Source: Pseudomonas sp. H1h (GTDB lineage Bacteria; Pseudomonadota; Gammaproteobacteria; Pseudomonadales; Pseudomonadaceae). Taken from it: a DNA stretch of 64,000 nucleotides. Under the pieces are notes generated by a model, which saw only the letters and a program-made list of their open reading frames with translations, ran no database searches and had not been told where the DNA came from. A program made the position numbers and the translations under genes. Position 1 is the first letter of the stretch. Every line of letters begins with the position of its first letter. Of this stretch, positions 41,405 to 50,545 are shown in pieces. Location of the stretch: contig NZ_AYMJ01000031.1 in assembly GCF_000633255.1 (NCBI RefSeq), positions 310,001-374,000 on the forward strand, given 5' to 3'.

Positions 41405-44400
41405 TCAGACGAGCGGTTTAGGCTCGTGTTCTTTTTCCTCGGCCTCTTGGTGATGCTCGACCGCGTCCTGAACGGAGCGCGGTGCTTCGGCGATCACCGA
41501 CTCAACCACGGCTTCTTCAGTAACGGATGCAGCAGCAACTTCGACCACTTCAACTGCCGGAGCAGCAGCGGCAGCCAGTTCGGCTTCCTTCTGCAGACGC
41601 TCTTCTTCACGCTTGCGACGACGCACTTCACGTGGATCGTTTGGCGCGCGGCCGCTTGGCGTCAGAGCGCTGACCGGAGCCGGTGCCTCAACTACCGGCG
41701 CTGGCACTTCGGCAACGACGGGTGCTTCGACAGCCGGTGCTTCAACCGCAGGCGTCTCAACCACTGGCGCTGGAGCTGGTTCGGCAGCAGCAACCACTGG
41801 CTCGGAGACCATTGCCTGCACAACTTCAGCTTCAGCCACAGGAGCTGGTGCTTCGGTCACTGCCGGTTCGGCAACCCAGTTGAAAGCGGTCTGCTCTTCG
41901 CGAACTTCACGCACGGTTTCGGTCACGGTTTCAACAACCGGCTCGGCAACCACGACTGGCGCTGGTTCTACCTGAGGCAGGGTTTCTTGAACCGGGGCCA
42001 CTTCGACTTCCGGAGCAGCAACCACTTCTACCGGAGTGCTGGCTTCAACAACCGGCGCTTCCACTGGAGCGGTTTCCTGAACAGCAGCAGTGGCGCGTTC
42101 AGCTTGCTCGTGCGCTTGTGCTTCGGCAGGAGCGCTGATCACGCTGCTGGCAACAGCGGCGGTCACGGCCAGGCCGGCAGCCAGTTCGGCAGTGCTTGGG
42201 CCTTCAGCGTTTTCGCCGGACTCGGATTCTTCCGAACCTTCGATCACGTTGCCGTTGGCATCACGCTGACGCTCGCGACGGTTGCTGCGACGACGCTGAC
42301 CACGGGAACGACGACGTGGACGATCGCCTTCGGCGTTGTCCTGACCGTCTTCCGGCAGTTGCTCTTCGTTGCTGATCACTTCTTCTTCAGCGACGGCAGC
42401 GGCGGCTTGTTCGGCGCGCGGTTGACGCTCTTCACGCGGCGGACGCGGTGCGCGCTCTTCGCGTGGCTGACGAGCCGGACGCTCTTCGGCAACTACCGCG
42501 GCAACGGCAGCGGCTGGAGCGGCCGGGGTAGCATCCAGTGGCTCGCGCAGTTCACGTACACGCTCTTCGCGCTCGCCACGTGGCTTGCGGTCTTCGCGTG
42601 GCGCACGAGGTGCGCGTTCTTCACGCGGGGCGCGTGGTGCGCGCTCTTCGCGGGCGACTGGCGCTTCGGTGCGGGCTTCGCGTGGCTCGCGGACTTCACG
42701 GGTCTCACGTGGCTGACGCTCTTCACGCGGCTCGCGCGGGGCGCGTTCTTCACGCGGTGCACGCTCTTCGCGCGGCTTGCGTTCTTCATCGCGGCGACCG
42801 TTACGGTTGCGGCTCTGCTGACGACCGTTGCGACGCTCTTCATTACGGGCCGGACGTTCGGTGGCTGGTTTTTCAACCACGACCGGAGCGGCTGGCTCTT
42901 CTTTGGTAGCGAACAGGCTGACCAGCGATTTCACCAGACCTTTGAACAGGCTTGGCTCTGGCGCGGCCACTGGAGCCGGTGCCGGAGCAGCAGGCGCGGC
43001 CGCTTCGGTCGGAACCGGAGCGTTGGCGCGAGCAGGAGCAGTCTTGACCGCAGCTTCCTGGCGAACCAGGGTGCGGGTCGCAGCGGCTGGCTGGACTTCT
43101 TCGACTTCGGCAGCGGCCGCAGCGATTTCGTAGCTGGACTGGTTGGTCGCGGCTTCCGGGCTGTCGTCACGCAGGCGCTGGACTTCGAAGTGCGGAGTTT
43201 CGAGGTGATCGTTCGGCAGAATGACGATACGGGCACGGGTGCGCAGTTCGATCTTGGTGATCGAGTTGCGTTTTTCGTTGAGCAGGAACGCAGCGACCGG
43301 GATCGGCACCTGGGCGCGCACTTCGGCAGTGCGGTCTTTCAGGGCTTCTTCTTCGATCAGGCGCAGGATCGCCAGCGACAGCGATTCAACGTCGCGGATG
43401 ATGCCGGTACCGTTGCAACGCGGGCAGACGATGCCGCTGCTTTCGCCCAGCGATGGACGCAGGCGCTGACGGGACATTTCCAGCAGGCCGAAGCGCGAGA
43501 TGCGGCCGATCTGCACGCGGGCGCGGTCGGCTTCCAGGCATTCGCGGACTTTCTCTTCCACGGCGCGCTGGTTCTTGGCAGGCGTCATGTCGATGAAGTC
43601 GATGACGATCAGGCCGCCGATGTCGCGCAGGCGCAACTGACGGGCGATTTCTTCGGCGGCTTCAAGGTTGGTCTGCAGGGCGGTTTCTTCGATGTCGCTG
43701 CCTTTGGTGGCGCGCGCCGAGTTGATGTCGATGGACACCAGGGCTTCGGTCGGATCGATGACGATGGAGCCACCGGAAGGCAGTTCAACGACGCGCTGGA
43801 AAGCGGTCTCGATCTGGCTTTCGATCTGGAAACGGTTGAACAGCGGAACGCTGTCTTCGTACAGCTTGATCTTGCTGGCGTACTGCGGCATCACCTGGCG
43901 AATGAAGGTCAGGGCTTCGTCCTGGGCTTCAACGCTGTCGATCAGCACTTCGCCGATGTCCTGGCGCAGGTAGTCGCGGATGGCGCGGATGATCACGTTG
44001 CTTTCCTGGTAGATCAGGAATGGCGCGGAGCGATCCAGCGAGGCTTCTTTGATGGCGGTCCACAGTTGCAGCAGGTAGTCGAGGTCCCACTGCATTTCTT
44101 CGCTGCTGCGGCCCAGGCCTGCAGTGCGCACGATCAGACCCATGTCGGCCGGTGCAACCAGGCCGTTCAGCGCTTCACGCAGTTCATTGCGCTCTTCGCC
44201 TTCGATGCGACGGGAAATGCCGCCGGCACGCGGGTTGTTCGGCATCAGCACAAGGTAACGACCGGCCAGGCTGATGAAGGTGGTCAGGGCAGCGCCCTTG
44301 TTGCCACGTTCTTCTTTTTCGACCTGAACGATGACTTCCTGGCCTTCGCTCAGGACGTCCTTGATGTTGACGCGGCCTTCAGGAGCTTTCTTGAAGTATT

Positions 44401-44626
44401 CGCGGGAGATTTCTTTGAGGGGCAGGAAGCCGTGGCGCTCGGAGCCGAAATCGACAAAGGCAGCCTCAAGGCTTGGTTCGATGCGAGTGATACGGCCTTT
44501 GTAGATGTTGGCCTTTTTCTGCTCGCGTGCACCGGATTCGATGTCCAGGTCGTAGAGGCGTTGGCCATCTACCAGTGCAACACGCAACTCTTCGGGTTGA
44601 GTTGCGTTAATCAGCATTCTTTTCAT
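41405..44626 (-). CDS. rne: ribonuclease E
   Basis: A 1073-residue endoribonuclease and degradosome scaffold. The catalytic half has an S1 domain (about 38-120), the DNase I-like subdomain with metal ligands Asp300 (ALVSIDINSA) and Asp343 (GLIVIDF), and the Zn-link CPRC at 401-404. The C-terminal half is disordered, with long Arg/Glu/Pro-rich repeats (about 590-720) for RNA and partner binding, then an Ala/Val/Pro/Glu-rich tail. The start ATG 44626 gives MKRMLINAT, the family N-terminus. A perfect hairpin sits 14 bases before the start in a very long leader, consistent with autoregulation by RNase E cleavage. Confidence 0.97.
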   Translation of the reverse strand: MKRMLINATQPEELRVALVDGQRLYDLDIESGAREQKKANIYKGRITRIEPSLEAAFVDFGSERHGFLPLKEISREYFKKAPEGRVNIKDVLSEGQEVIVQVEKEERGNKGAALTTFISLAGRYLVLMPNNPRAGGISRRIEGEERNELREALNGLVAPADMGLIVRTAGLGRSSEEMQWDLDYLLQLWTAIKEASLDRSAPFLIYQESNVIIRAIRDYLRQDIGEVLIDSVEAQDEALTFIRQVMPQYASKIKLYEDSVPLFNRFQIESQIETAFQRVVELPSGGSIVIDPTEALVSIDINSARATKGSDIEETALQTNLEAAEEIARQLRLRDIGGLIVIDFIDMTPAKNQRAVEEKVRECLEADRARVQIGRISRFGLLEMSRQRLRPSLGESSGIVCPRCNGTGIIRDVESLSLAILRLIEEEALKDRTAEVRAQVPIPVAAFLLNEKRNSITKIELRTRARIVILPNDHLETPHFEVQRLRDDSPEAATNQSSYEIAAAAAEVEEVQPAAATRTLVRQEAAVKTAPARANAPVPTEAAAPAAPAPAPVAAPEPSLFKGLVKSLVSLFATKEEPAAPVVVEKPATERPARNEERRNGRQQSRNRNGRRDEERKPREERAPREERAPREPREERQPRETREVREPREARTEAPVAREERAPRAPREERAPRAPREDRKPRGEREERVRELREPLDATPAAPAAAVAAVVAEERPARQPREERAPRPPREERQPRAEQAAAAVAEEEVISNEEQLPEDGQDNAEGDRPRRRSRGQRRRSNRRERQRDANGNVIEGSEESESGENAEGPSTAELAAGLAVTAAVASSVISAPAEAQAHEQAERATAAVQETAPVEAPVVEASTPVEVVAAPEVEVAPVQETLPQVEPAPVVVAEPVVETVTETVREVREEQTAFNWVAEPAVTEAPAPVAEAEVVQAMVSEPVVAAAEPAPAPVVETPAVEAPAVEAPVVAEVPAPVVEAPAPVSALTPSGRAPNDPREVRRRKREEERLQKEAELAAAAAPAVEVVEVAAASVTEEAVVESVIAEAPRSVQDAVEHHQEAEEKEHEPKPLV

Positions 44627-45262
44627 GTAGTACCGTCGGTTTCCGGGCTGCCGGAAACGGCGTTCGGCACACACGACTTCTCACGGTCGGTGTCAGGTGC
44701 GTCGGGAGTGGTTGGCCATTCCCGTGTCCAGCGATGTCAGGCCAATTGGGCCGATATCGCGACGTACGCGTCCTGCTTGCTGTGGCTACTTAAGCACTCA
44801 GTCAGGAGGAGGAATCAACCAGCGGCTGTGGACGAGATGAAGCGTCTTGATAAAGCCTATTGCTACACAGTCCAGCGGTTGTGCATCTCCACCCTACACG
44901 TATCCCTGATAATTCGGGTGCTGCCGCGCGCAGAATCCGCAGCGGGTTGGCATTTACCGTGAGCTCCGAAAGGGGAGGTCACGCATCATGGCTAATTCAG
45001 GCGGTGTTTCCGAAGCGCTCGCTCGGGGTCATCAGCAGCTGACTGCACTTTGTGAACTGGCCTCGAATATTTGCCTGTCAGGCGAGTGAAAACTCTGCTC
45101 GACGGTGTAATTCAGGCCTCATGTCACCTGCGCTTGTTACAACTGCAAACTCCACCGTTACGTAGCGAAAGCCCCGTAGGACGGCCTCGCGTCCTGGTGA
45201 ATTGCGTTGGTCAGGGCCGGTTTTTGACCGTGGTTCCGCTGTCCAGGCCGCTTTTGGCGGCG
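44627..45262 (-). ncRNA. rne 5' leader, probable rne-II type regulatory element
   Basis: There is no gene in 44627-45325. From the predicted promoter the rne leader would be about 635 bases. It contains a 7-bp perfect hairpin at 44640-44657 (tttccgg/ccggaaa) just before the start, and the palindromes at 44740-44752 (ggccaattgggcc) and 44758-44770 (cgcgacgtacgcg). A conserved leader called the rne-II motif is known upstream of rne in Pseudomonas. Assigning this region to it is from memory and position, not from a covariance search. Confidence 0.6.
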
Positions 45263-45268
45263 TTCGCG

Positions 45269-45297
45269 ACTATAGCAGCAATGATTAAGTGCTTCAA
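45269..45297 (-). promoter_or_regulatory. predicted rne promoter
   Basis: On the minus strand: -35 ttgaag, spacer 17, -10 tatagt. The position is consistent with the long leader expected for rne and is back-to-back with the rluC start. Confidence 0.55.
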
Positions 45298-45309
45298 TTC
45301 CATAAAAAT

Positions 45310-45318
45310 TGTTATCAT
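45310..45318 (+). promoter_or_regulatory. predicted rluC extended -10
   Basis: tgttatcat is an extended -10 element (TGn plus tatcat) whose last base is only seven bases before the rluC ATG. No ribosome-binding site lies between, so a leaderless or nearly leaderless message is predicted. There is no good -35. Confidence 0.45.
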
Positions 45319-45325
45319 CCGCGGC

Positions 45326-46288
45326 ATGACAACTACTGCCCCTTCGACTCCAGGCGTTCAACTGCTTGAAGTCTCGCCGGAGTATGCCGGCCAACGAATC
45401 GACAATTTCCTCCTTGCCCGGCTCAAAGGCGTGCCCAAGACCTTGATTTACCGCATTTTGCGTAAAGGCGAAGTGCGCGTGAACAAGGGGCGGATCAAGC
45501 CTGAATACAAGCTGCAGGCCGGCGATATCGTGCGTGTACCGCCGGTTCGCGTGCCTGAGCGTGACGAGCCGGTGCCTTTGGCCCAAGGCCTGTTGCAGCG
45601 CCTGGAAGCCTCGATTGTCTACGAAGACAAAGCCCTGATCGTGATCAACAAGCCCGCCGGCATTGCGGTTCACGGTGGCAGCGGCTTGAATTACGGCGTC
45701 ATCGAAGCCTTTCGTCAGTTGCGCCCCGATGCCAAGGAGCTCGAGCTGGTTCACCGTCTCGACCGTGATACCTCGGGCCTGCTGATGATCGCCAAGAAGC
45801 GCAGCATGTTGCGTCACTTGCATGCCGCGTTGCGCGGTGACGGTGTCGATAAGCGCTACATGGCACTGGTTCGCGGCAACTGGGCGACCTCGATAAAGCA
45901 AGTCCGTGCGGCGCTCGGCAAGAGCAATCTGCGCTCCGGCGAGCGCATGGTCGAGGTCGACGAGGAGGAGGGCAAGGAGTCTGTGACCGTGTTCAAGGTC
46001 CTGCGTCGCTTTGGTGATTTTGCCACTCTGATCGAAGCCAAGCCGATCACGGGGCGCACGCACCAGATCCGCGTCCACACGTTGCACGCCGGGCACTGCA
46101 TCGCTGGCGACACCAAGTACGGCGATGACAGTTTCAGCAAGGAAATCCGTGATCTGGGCGGCAAGCGTCTGTTCCTGCATGCCTACATGCTGACCGTGCC
46201 GCTGCCCGATGGCGGTGAACTCAAGTTGCAGGCACCGGTCGATGAAATGTGGGCCAAGACTGTGGAGCGATTGAGTGCGCCCATCTGA
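45326..46288 (+). CDS. rluC: 23S rRNA pseudouridine(955/2504/2580) synthase
   Basis: A 320-residue RluA-family synthase. The N-terminal S4 RNA-binding domain has RIDNFLLARLKGVPKTLIYRILRKG (in parts) at about 20-80, and the catalytic HRLDRDTSGLL carries the nucleophilic Asp. Position opposite rne is the conserved context of rluC. ATG 45326 gives MTTTAPSTP; the frame is open upstream to 45071, but that part covers the rne promoter and is unlikely to be translated. Its 3' end overlaps the next gene by 14 bases. Confidence 0.93.
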   Translation: MTTTAPSTPGVQLLEVSPEYAGQRIDNFLLARLKGVPKTLIYRILRKGEVRVNKGRIKPEYKLQAGDIVRVPPVRVPERDEPVPLAQGLLQRLEASIVYEDKALIVINKPAGIAVHGGSGLNYGVIEAFRQLRPDAKELELVHRLDRDTSGLLMIAKKRSMLRHLHAALRGDGVDKRYMALVRGNWATSIKQVRAALGKSNLRSGERMVEVDEEEGKESVTVFKVLRRFGDFATLIEAKPITGRTHQIRVHTLHAGHCIAGDTKYGDDSFSKEIRDLGGKRLFLHAYMLTVPLPDGGELKLQAPVDEMWAKTVERLSAPI

Positions 46289-46940
46289 TTACAAGCTGCT
46301 GATTTTTGATTGGGACGGCACGCTGGCCGATTCCATTCATCGGATTGTCGAGGCAATGCACTCGGCATCCGGGCGTTCAGGTTTCGAGTTGCGTGATGAT
46401 TTTGCCGTAAAAGGCATCATCGGTCTGGGCTTGCCAGAGGCGATCCGCACCTTGTATCCGGACATCAGCGATGCCGAAATGACCTTGTTTCGCGAGTATT
46501 ACGCGGATCACTACATCGCCGCGGAAGCCGTGCCTTCGCCGTTGTTCGAAGGCGTAGTCGAGTCGATGGCGTCTTTTCGCGAGCAGGGTTATCACCTGGC
46601 AGTCGCGACTGGCAAGAATCGTCGCGGGTTGGATCGGGTGCTCAAGGCCAATGGCTGGGAAGATTATTTCGACATCACTCGCGCTGCCGATGAAACAGCG
46701 AGCAAGCCGCATCCGCTGATGCTGGAGCAGATATTGGCCCATTGCGGTGTGCGTGCGGAGCAGGCGCTGATGGTCGGGGACTCTTCCTTCGATCTGCTGA
46801 TGGCGCGTAACGCGGGGATGGATTCGGTGGCGGTCAGTTATGGCGCGCAATCGATCGAATCGCTGCAGCAGTTCGAGCCGCGCCTGTCGATCGACCATTT
46901 TAGTGAGTTGCACGCCTGGCTGGGGCAGCAGGCCAAATAA
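46275..46940 (+). CDS. HAD-superfamily phosphatase (Gph-like)
   Basis: A 221-residue hydrolase with motif I FDWDGTLADS (nucleophile Asp), motif II Thr in VATGKNRRG, and motif III/IV KPHPLMLEQ and MVGDSSFDLL. The cap domain lies between. The substrate is likely a small phosphorylated metabolite. The start is GTG 46275, inside the rluC end. Confidence 0.88.
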   Translation: MRPSDYKLLIFDWDGTLADSIHRIVEAMHSASGRSGFELRDDFAVKGIIGLGLPEAIRTLYPDISDAEMTLFREYYADHYIAAEAVPSPLFEGVVESMASFREQGYHLAVATGKNRRGLDRVLKANGWEDYFDITRAADETASKPHPLMLEQILAHCGVRAEQALMVGDSSFDLLMARNAGMDSVAVSYGAQSIESLQQFEPRLSIDHFSELHAWLGQQAK

Positions 46941-46961
46941 GTTTTTTCTGGGGTGGACTGG

Positions 46962-47951
46962 ATGACCGACGAATGGAAAGCACCGGCCAAGGCAAGTGCC
47001 GACGACGGTGACGCAAAGAGCTGGAAGCTGTTGGAAACGACCCTGCTGGCCAGTGTGCAGGAGCAGCGTCGCTCGCGGCGGTGGGGGATTTTCTTCAAGC
47101 TGCTGACGTTTGTTTATCTGTTTGTTGCGCTGATCCTGTTCACTCCACTGATGGACATGGAAAAGAGCGCCACCCGTGGTCCGAACTACACTGCGCTGAT
47201 CGATGTCACCGGCATGATTGCCGACAAGGAGCCGGCCAGTGCCGACAATATTGTCGGAAGTCTGCGTGCGGCCTTCGAGGACAAGAAGGTCAAGGGCGTG
47301 ATCCTGCGGATCAACAGCCCGGGCGGCAGTCCGGTGCAGTCGGGTTACGTGTATGACGAGATCAAGCGCCTGCGTGGTCTGCATCCGGATACCAAGGTGT
47401 ACGCGGTCATTTCTGATCTCGGCGCGTCCGGTGCCTATTACATCGCCAGTGCGGCGGATCAGATCTATGCCGACAAGGCGAGTCTGGTCGGTTCCATTGG
47501 TGTGACGGCGGCGGGTTACGGTTTTGTTGGCACCATGGACAAGCTGGGTGTCGAGCGTCGCACCTATACCTCGGGTGAACATAAGTCGTTTCTGGATCCG
47601 TTCCAGCCACAAAAGCCTGACGAAACCGCGTTCTGGCAGACCGTGCTGGACACCACGCACAAGCAGTTCATCAACAGCGTCAAGCAGGGGCGTGGTGATC
47701 GTCTGAAAGACAAAGAGCATCCGGAATTGTTCTCCGGGCTGGTCTGGTCTGGCGAGCAGGCGCTGCCGCTGGGGCTTATCGACGGTCTGGGTAATGCCAG
47801 TTCGGTGGCGCGTGATGTGATTGGCGAGAAAGAACTCGTGGATTTCACTGTTCAGGAGTCGCCGTTCGATCGCTTCTCGAAAAAGCTCGGCGCCAGTGTC
47901 GCCGAGCAGTTGGCGATGTGGATGGGTTTCCACGGGCCTTCGTTGCGCTGA
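46962..47951 (+). CDS. S49 family peptidase (SppA/SohB type)
   Basis: A 329-residue membrane-anchored serine protease. There is one N-terminal membrane segment (about 44-64, LLTFVYLFVALILFTPL), then a ClpP-like core with INSPGGSP, the nucleophile Ser in LGASGAYYIASAADQI, and GSIGV. Such short forms act as signal-peptide peptidases or quality-control proteases in the inner membrane, facing the periplasm. ATG 46962 has ggtgg upstream; GTG 46953 is an alternative. Confidence 0.9.
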   Translation: MTDEWKAPAKASADDGDAKSWKLLETTLLASVQEQRRSRRWGIFFKLLTFVYLFVALILFTPLMDMEKSATRGPNYTALIDVTGMIADKEPASADNIVGSLRAAFEDKKVKGVILRINSPGGSPVQSGYVYDEIKRLRGLHPDTKVYAVISDLGASGAYYIASAADQIYADKASLVGSIGVTAAGYGFVGTMDKLGVERRTYTSGEHKSFLDPFQPQKPDETAFWQTVLDTTHKQFINSVKQGRGDRLKDKEHPELFSGLVWSGEQALPLGLIDGLGNASSVARDVIGEKELVDFTVQESPFDRFSKKLGASVAEQLAMWMGFHGPSLR

Positions 47952-47964
47952 GCAATCAGTGTGT

Positions 47965-47995
47965 AAAAAAACCGGTCTTGATGGCCGGTTTTTTG
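47965..47995. terminator. bidirectional terminator
   Basis: Stem aaaaaaccgg / ccggttttttg between the convergent S49 peptidase and maf genes. Confidence 0.9.
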
Positions 47996-47999
47996 TGCT

Positions 48000-48578
48000 T
48001 CAGGGGATTTGTACGCCCTCTGCCAGCAGCATGTCGATCAGACGGATGAGTGGCAGACCGATCAGGCTGGTGGCGTCCGGGCCTTCGGTGGATTTGAAGA
48101 GGCTCACGCCTAGTCCTTCGGCCTTGAAGCTGCCGGCACAGTCGTAGGGCTGCTCCAGGCGCAGGTAGCGCTCGATGCGTGCTTCGTCGAGTTGGCGCAT
48201 GTGCACGGTGAACGGCACACAGTCGACCTGACAGTGGCCGGTCTGGCTGTTGAGCAGGGCCAGGCCGGTGAGGAAGGTCACGCTGGCGCCGCTGGCGGCC
48301 AGCAGTTGCTCTCGGGCCTTGTCGAAGGTGTGCGGCTTGCCAATGATGCGTTCGCCCAGCACGGCTACCTGGTCCGAGCCGATAATCAGATGAGCGGGGT
48401 GGCTGGCAGCCAGTGCCCGGGCTTTCTGTTCGGCGAGGCGCTTGACCAGTTCGATGGCTGATTCGCCCGGCTGGTGGCTTTCGTCGATATCCGGCGAGCT
48501 GCAGACGAACGGCAGGTGCAGGCGGGCGAGCAATTCCCGACGATAAGTCGAGCTTGAAGCGAGTAATAAAGGCAACAT
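48000..48578 (-). CDS. Maf-family nucleotide pyrophosphatase
   Basis: A 192-residue housecleaning enzyme that hydrolyses modified nucleoside triphosphates. The N-terminal LLASSSTYRRELL (phosphate-binding serines and Arg) is followed by SPDIDES and GSDQVAV with the catalytic Asp, then STEGPDATSLIGLPL. The neighbourhood (yceD/rpmF, divergent) matches YceF, the 7-methyl-GTP-specific branch. Confidence 0.93.
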   Translation of the reverse strand: MLPLLLASSSTYRRELLARLHLPFVCSSPDIDESHQPGESAIELVKRLAEQKARALAASHPAHLIIGSDQVAVLGERIIGKPHTFDKAREQLLAASGASVTFLTGLALLNSQTGHCQVDCVPFTVHMRQLDEARIERYLRLEQPYDCAGSFKAEGLGVSLFKSTEGPDATSLIGLPLIRLIDMLLAEGVQIP

Positions 48579-48646
48579 TGACGTCTCCTGAGGCAGGCGC
48601 GAATTCTAGCGGAGGCACGCAAGTGACGGACAGGGCACAATTTCCT

Positions 48647-48674
48647 TTGACATGGGTGGGGGCATCCCTATAAT
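48647..48674 (+). promoter_or_regulatory. consensus sigma-70 promoter of yceD-rpmF operon
   Basis: -35 ttgaca (perfect), spacer 16, -10 tataat (perfect). The -10 ends nine bases before the yceD ATG, so the expected transcription start is at or within about three bases of the start codon. A GC-rich gctgcgcc follows the -10, suggesting growth-rate control. Confidence 0.88.
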
Positions 48675-48683
48675 GCTGCGCCT

Positions 48684-49211
48684 ATGTTGAATGACCCGAT
48701 TCCACCTCACGTTGACCCGCGCAAATTGGCTGATCGTGGCACCACCCTTCAAGGTGAACTGCTGCTGGCCGATTTGAAGAGACTCTGCGACCCGCTTTCC
48801 GACGATGTCGGTACGGTGCAGGCCAAATTCGTTTTTGAACGAGATGAACGTAAATCTGTGGTGATCCACAGCTTTATCGACACCGAGGTCAAAATGGTTT
48901 GCCAGCGTTGTCTTGAGCTGGTCACCCTGCCGATCCATAGCGAATGCAGTTACGCTGTGGTGAAGGAGGGTGCGAATACCCAGTCGTTACCGAAAGGTTA
49001 TGACGTGCTGGAACTGGGCGAAGATCCATTGGATCTGCAGTCACTGATCGAGGAGGAGCTTCTGCTCGCCTTGCCCATTGTGCCTGCTCATCATCCGGAA
49101 GAATGCCAGCAGCCGGCGGGAGCAGATGAACCCGAACCGAGCGAGGACGAGGTAACGCGGTCCAACCCGTTCAGTGTATTGGCGCAGTTAAAGCGTGACC
49201 CAAACGTTTAG
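48684..49211 (+). CDS. yceD: YceD family protein (DUF177, 23S rRNA accumulation)
   Basis: A 175-residue protein with CQRCLE (CxxC) and the acidic C-terminal half ending SNPFSVLAQLKRDP. DUF177 proteins are needed for normal 23S rRNA levels in several bacteria and plants. It is co-transcribed with rpmF, 13 bases upstream of it. The start ATG 48684 lies almost at the predicted transcription start and has no ribosome-binding site. Confidence 0.93.
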   Translation: MLNDPIPPHVDPRKLADRGTTLQGELLLADLKRLCDPLSDDVGTVQAKFVFERDERKSVVIHSFIDTEVKMVCQRCLELVTLPIHSECSYAVVKEGANTQSLPKGYDVLELGEDPLDLQSLIEEELLLALPIVPAHHPEECQQPAGADEPEPSEDEVTRSNPFSVLAQLKRDPNV

Positions 49212-49224
49212 GAGTTAATCAATT

Positions 49225-49407
49225 ATGGCTGTTCAGCAGAACAAAAAATCCCGCTCTGCCCGTGACATGCGCCGTTCGCACGACGCTCTCGAGGCTAGCA
49301 CCCTGTCTGTAGAAAAAACCACCGGTGAAGTTCACCTGCGTCACCACGTATCGCCAGAAGGCGTATACCGTGGCCGTAAAGTGATCGACAAGGGCGCTGA
49401 CGAGTAA
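49225..49407 (+). CDS. rpmF: 50S ribosomal protein L32
   Basis: A 60-residue basic protein beginning [19 protein letters not shown], a clear L32. It has the KVIDKGADE ending and a good Shine-Dalgarno (taggag) before ATG. It sits in the conserved yceD-rpmF-plsX order. Confidence 0.98.
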
Positions 49408-49411
49408 TCAC

Positions 49412-50422
49412 TTGTCCGCTCAAGTCATCGCGATTGACGCAATGGGCGGGGACTTCGGTCCCCGCAGCATTGTTCAGGCCAGCCTTGCTTGCCTTTCTGC
49501 TACGCCCTCGCTGCACCTGACCCTTGTCGGTCAACCCTCCCTTCTTGAAGAATTGATCAATGGCCAATCGGCTGCGGATCGCTCGCGCCTGACGATTGTC
49601 CCGGCGTCTGAAGTCATCACCATGGATGAAAAGCCGACCCAGGCCTTGCGTGGCAAGCCGGATTCGTCGATGCGTGTCGCCCTTGAACTGGTGCGTGACG
49701 GCAAGGCTCAGGCCTGTGTCAGCGCCGGCAATACCGGAGCGTTGATGGCGCTGTCGCGATTTGTCTTGAAGACGTTGCCGGGCATCGACCGTCCGGCAAT
49801 GGTTGCCGCGATTCCGACACAGACAGGTTATTGCCAGTTGCTCGACCTGGGCGCCAACGTCGACTGCAGTGCCGAGCATCTGTTGCAGTTCGCGGTGATG
49901 GGCTCGGTGGCGGCGCAGACGCTGGGTATTGCCCGGCCACGGGTAGCGCTGCTCAACATCGGCACCGAAGACATCAAGGGCAATCAGCAGGTCAAGCTGG
50001 CGGCGTCCTTGTTGCAGGCGGCCCGAGGCATCAACTACATCGGTTTCGTCGAGGGCGATGGCCTGTATCGCGGCGAGGCTGACGTGGTGGTCTGTGACGG
50101 ATTTGTCGGCAATATCCTGCTCAAGTCCAGCGAAGGCCTGGCGACGATGATTGCAGCGCGCATCGAGGCCTTGTTCAAAAAGAACATGGCGAGCCGTGCT
50201 GTCGGTGCCTTGGCGCTGCCGTTAATGAAGCGTTTGCAGGCCGATCTGGCACCGGCGCGACATAACGGCGCAAGCTTCCTCGGTTTGCAGGGCATTGTGG
50301 TGAAAAGTCACGGTTCGGCCGGGGTTCAGGGCTTTCAGAGTGCGATTCAGCGTGCGCTGATCGAGATTCAGGAGAATCTGCCCGAGCGTCTTCATGGTCG
50401 TCTGGAGGATTTGTTGTCTTAG
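49412..50422 (+). CDS. plsX: phosphate acyltransferase PlsX
   Basis: A 336-residue soluble enzyme making acyl-phosphate from acyl-ACP, the first step towards phosphatidic acid. The N-terminal VIAIDAMGGDFGP is diagnostic. The start appears to be TTG 49412, four bases after the rpmF stop; no in-frame ATG precedes IDAMGGD at the right distance. The rare start and weak ribosome-binding site suggest coupling to rpmF translation. Confidence 0.96.
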   Translation: MSAQVIAIDAMGGDFGPRSIVQASLACLSATPSLHLTLVGQPSLLEELINGQSAADRSRLTIVPASEVITMDEKPTQALRGKPDSSMRVALELVRDGKAQACVSAGNTGALMALSRFVLKTLPGIDRPAMVAAIPTQTGYCQLLDLGANVDCSAEHLLQFAVMGSVAAQTLGIARPRVALLNIGTEDIKGNQQVKLAASLLQAARGINYIGFVEGDGLYRGEADVVVCDGFVGNILLKSSEGLATMIAARIEALFKKNMASRAVGALALPLMKRLQADLAPARHNGASFLGLQGIVVKSHGSAGVQGFQSAIQRALIEIQENLPERLHGRLEDLLS

Positions 50423-50545
50423 GCGTTTTCGTCGGACAATGCTTAAATGTGACCGCCCGGTTCAAAGGGCCATCCAACTGTCAGTTTCTGGCATCCCCCG
50501 GTGGGGTGTCATTTTTCGACGACAAGATCATTAGGGGCTTGTTAC

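Noticed and set aside
41426..44962. A 1178-codon open frame on the plus strand, antisense to rne.
   Set aside because: It exactly mirrors the codon structure of rne, whose catalytic motifs are unmistakable. The antisense product is low-complexity (Gly/Phe/Arg-rich) with no recognisable fold.
50490..50520. Hairpin cccc-cggt-gggg followed by a T-run between plsX and fabD, considered as a terminator.
   Set aside because: The stem is only four to five base pairs and the T-run is displaced; at most a weak attenuator.
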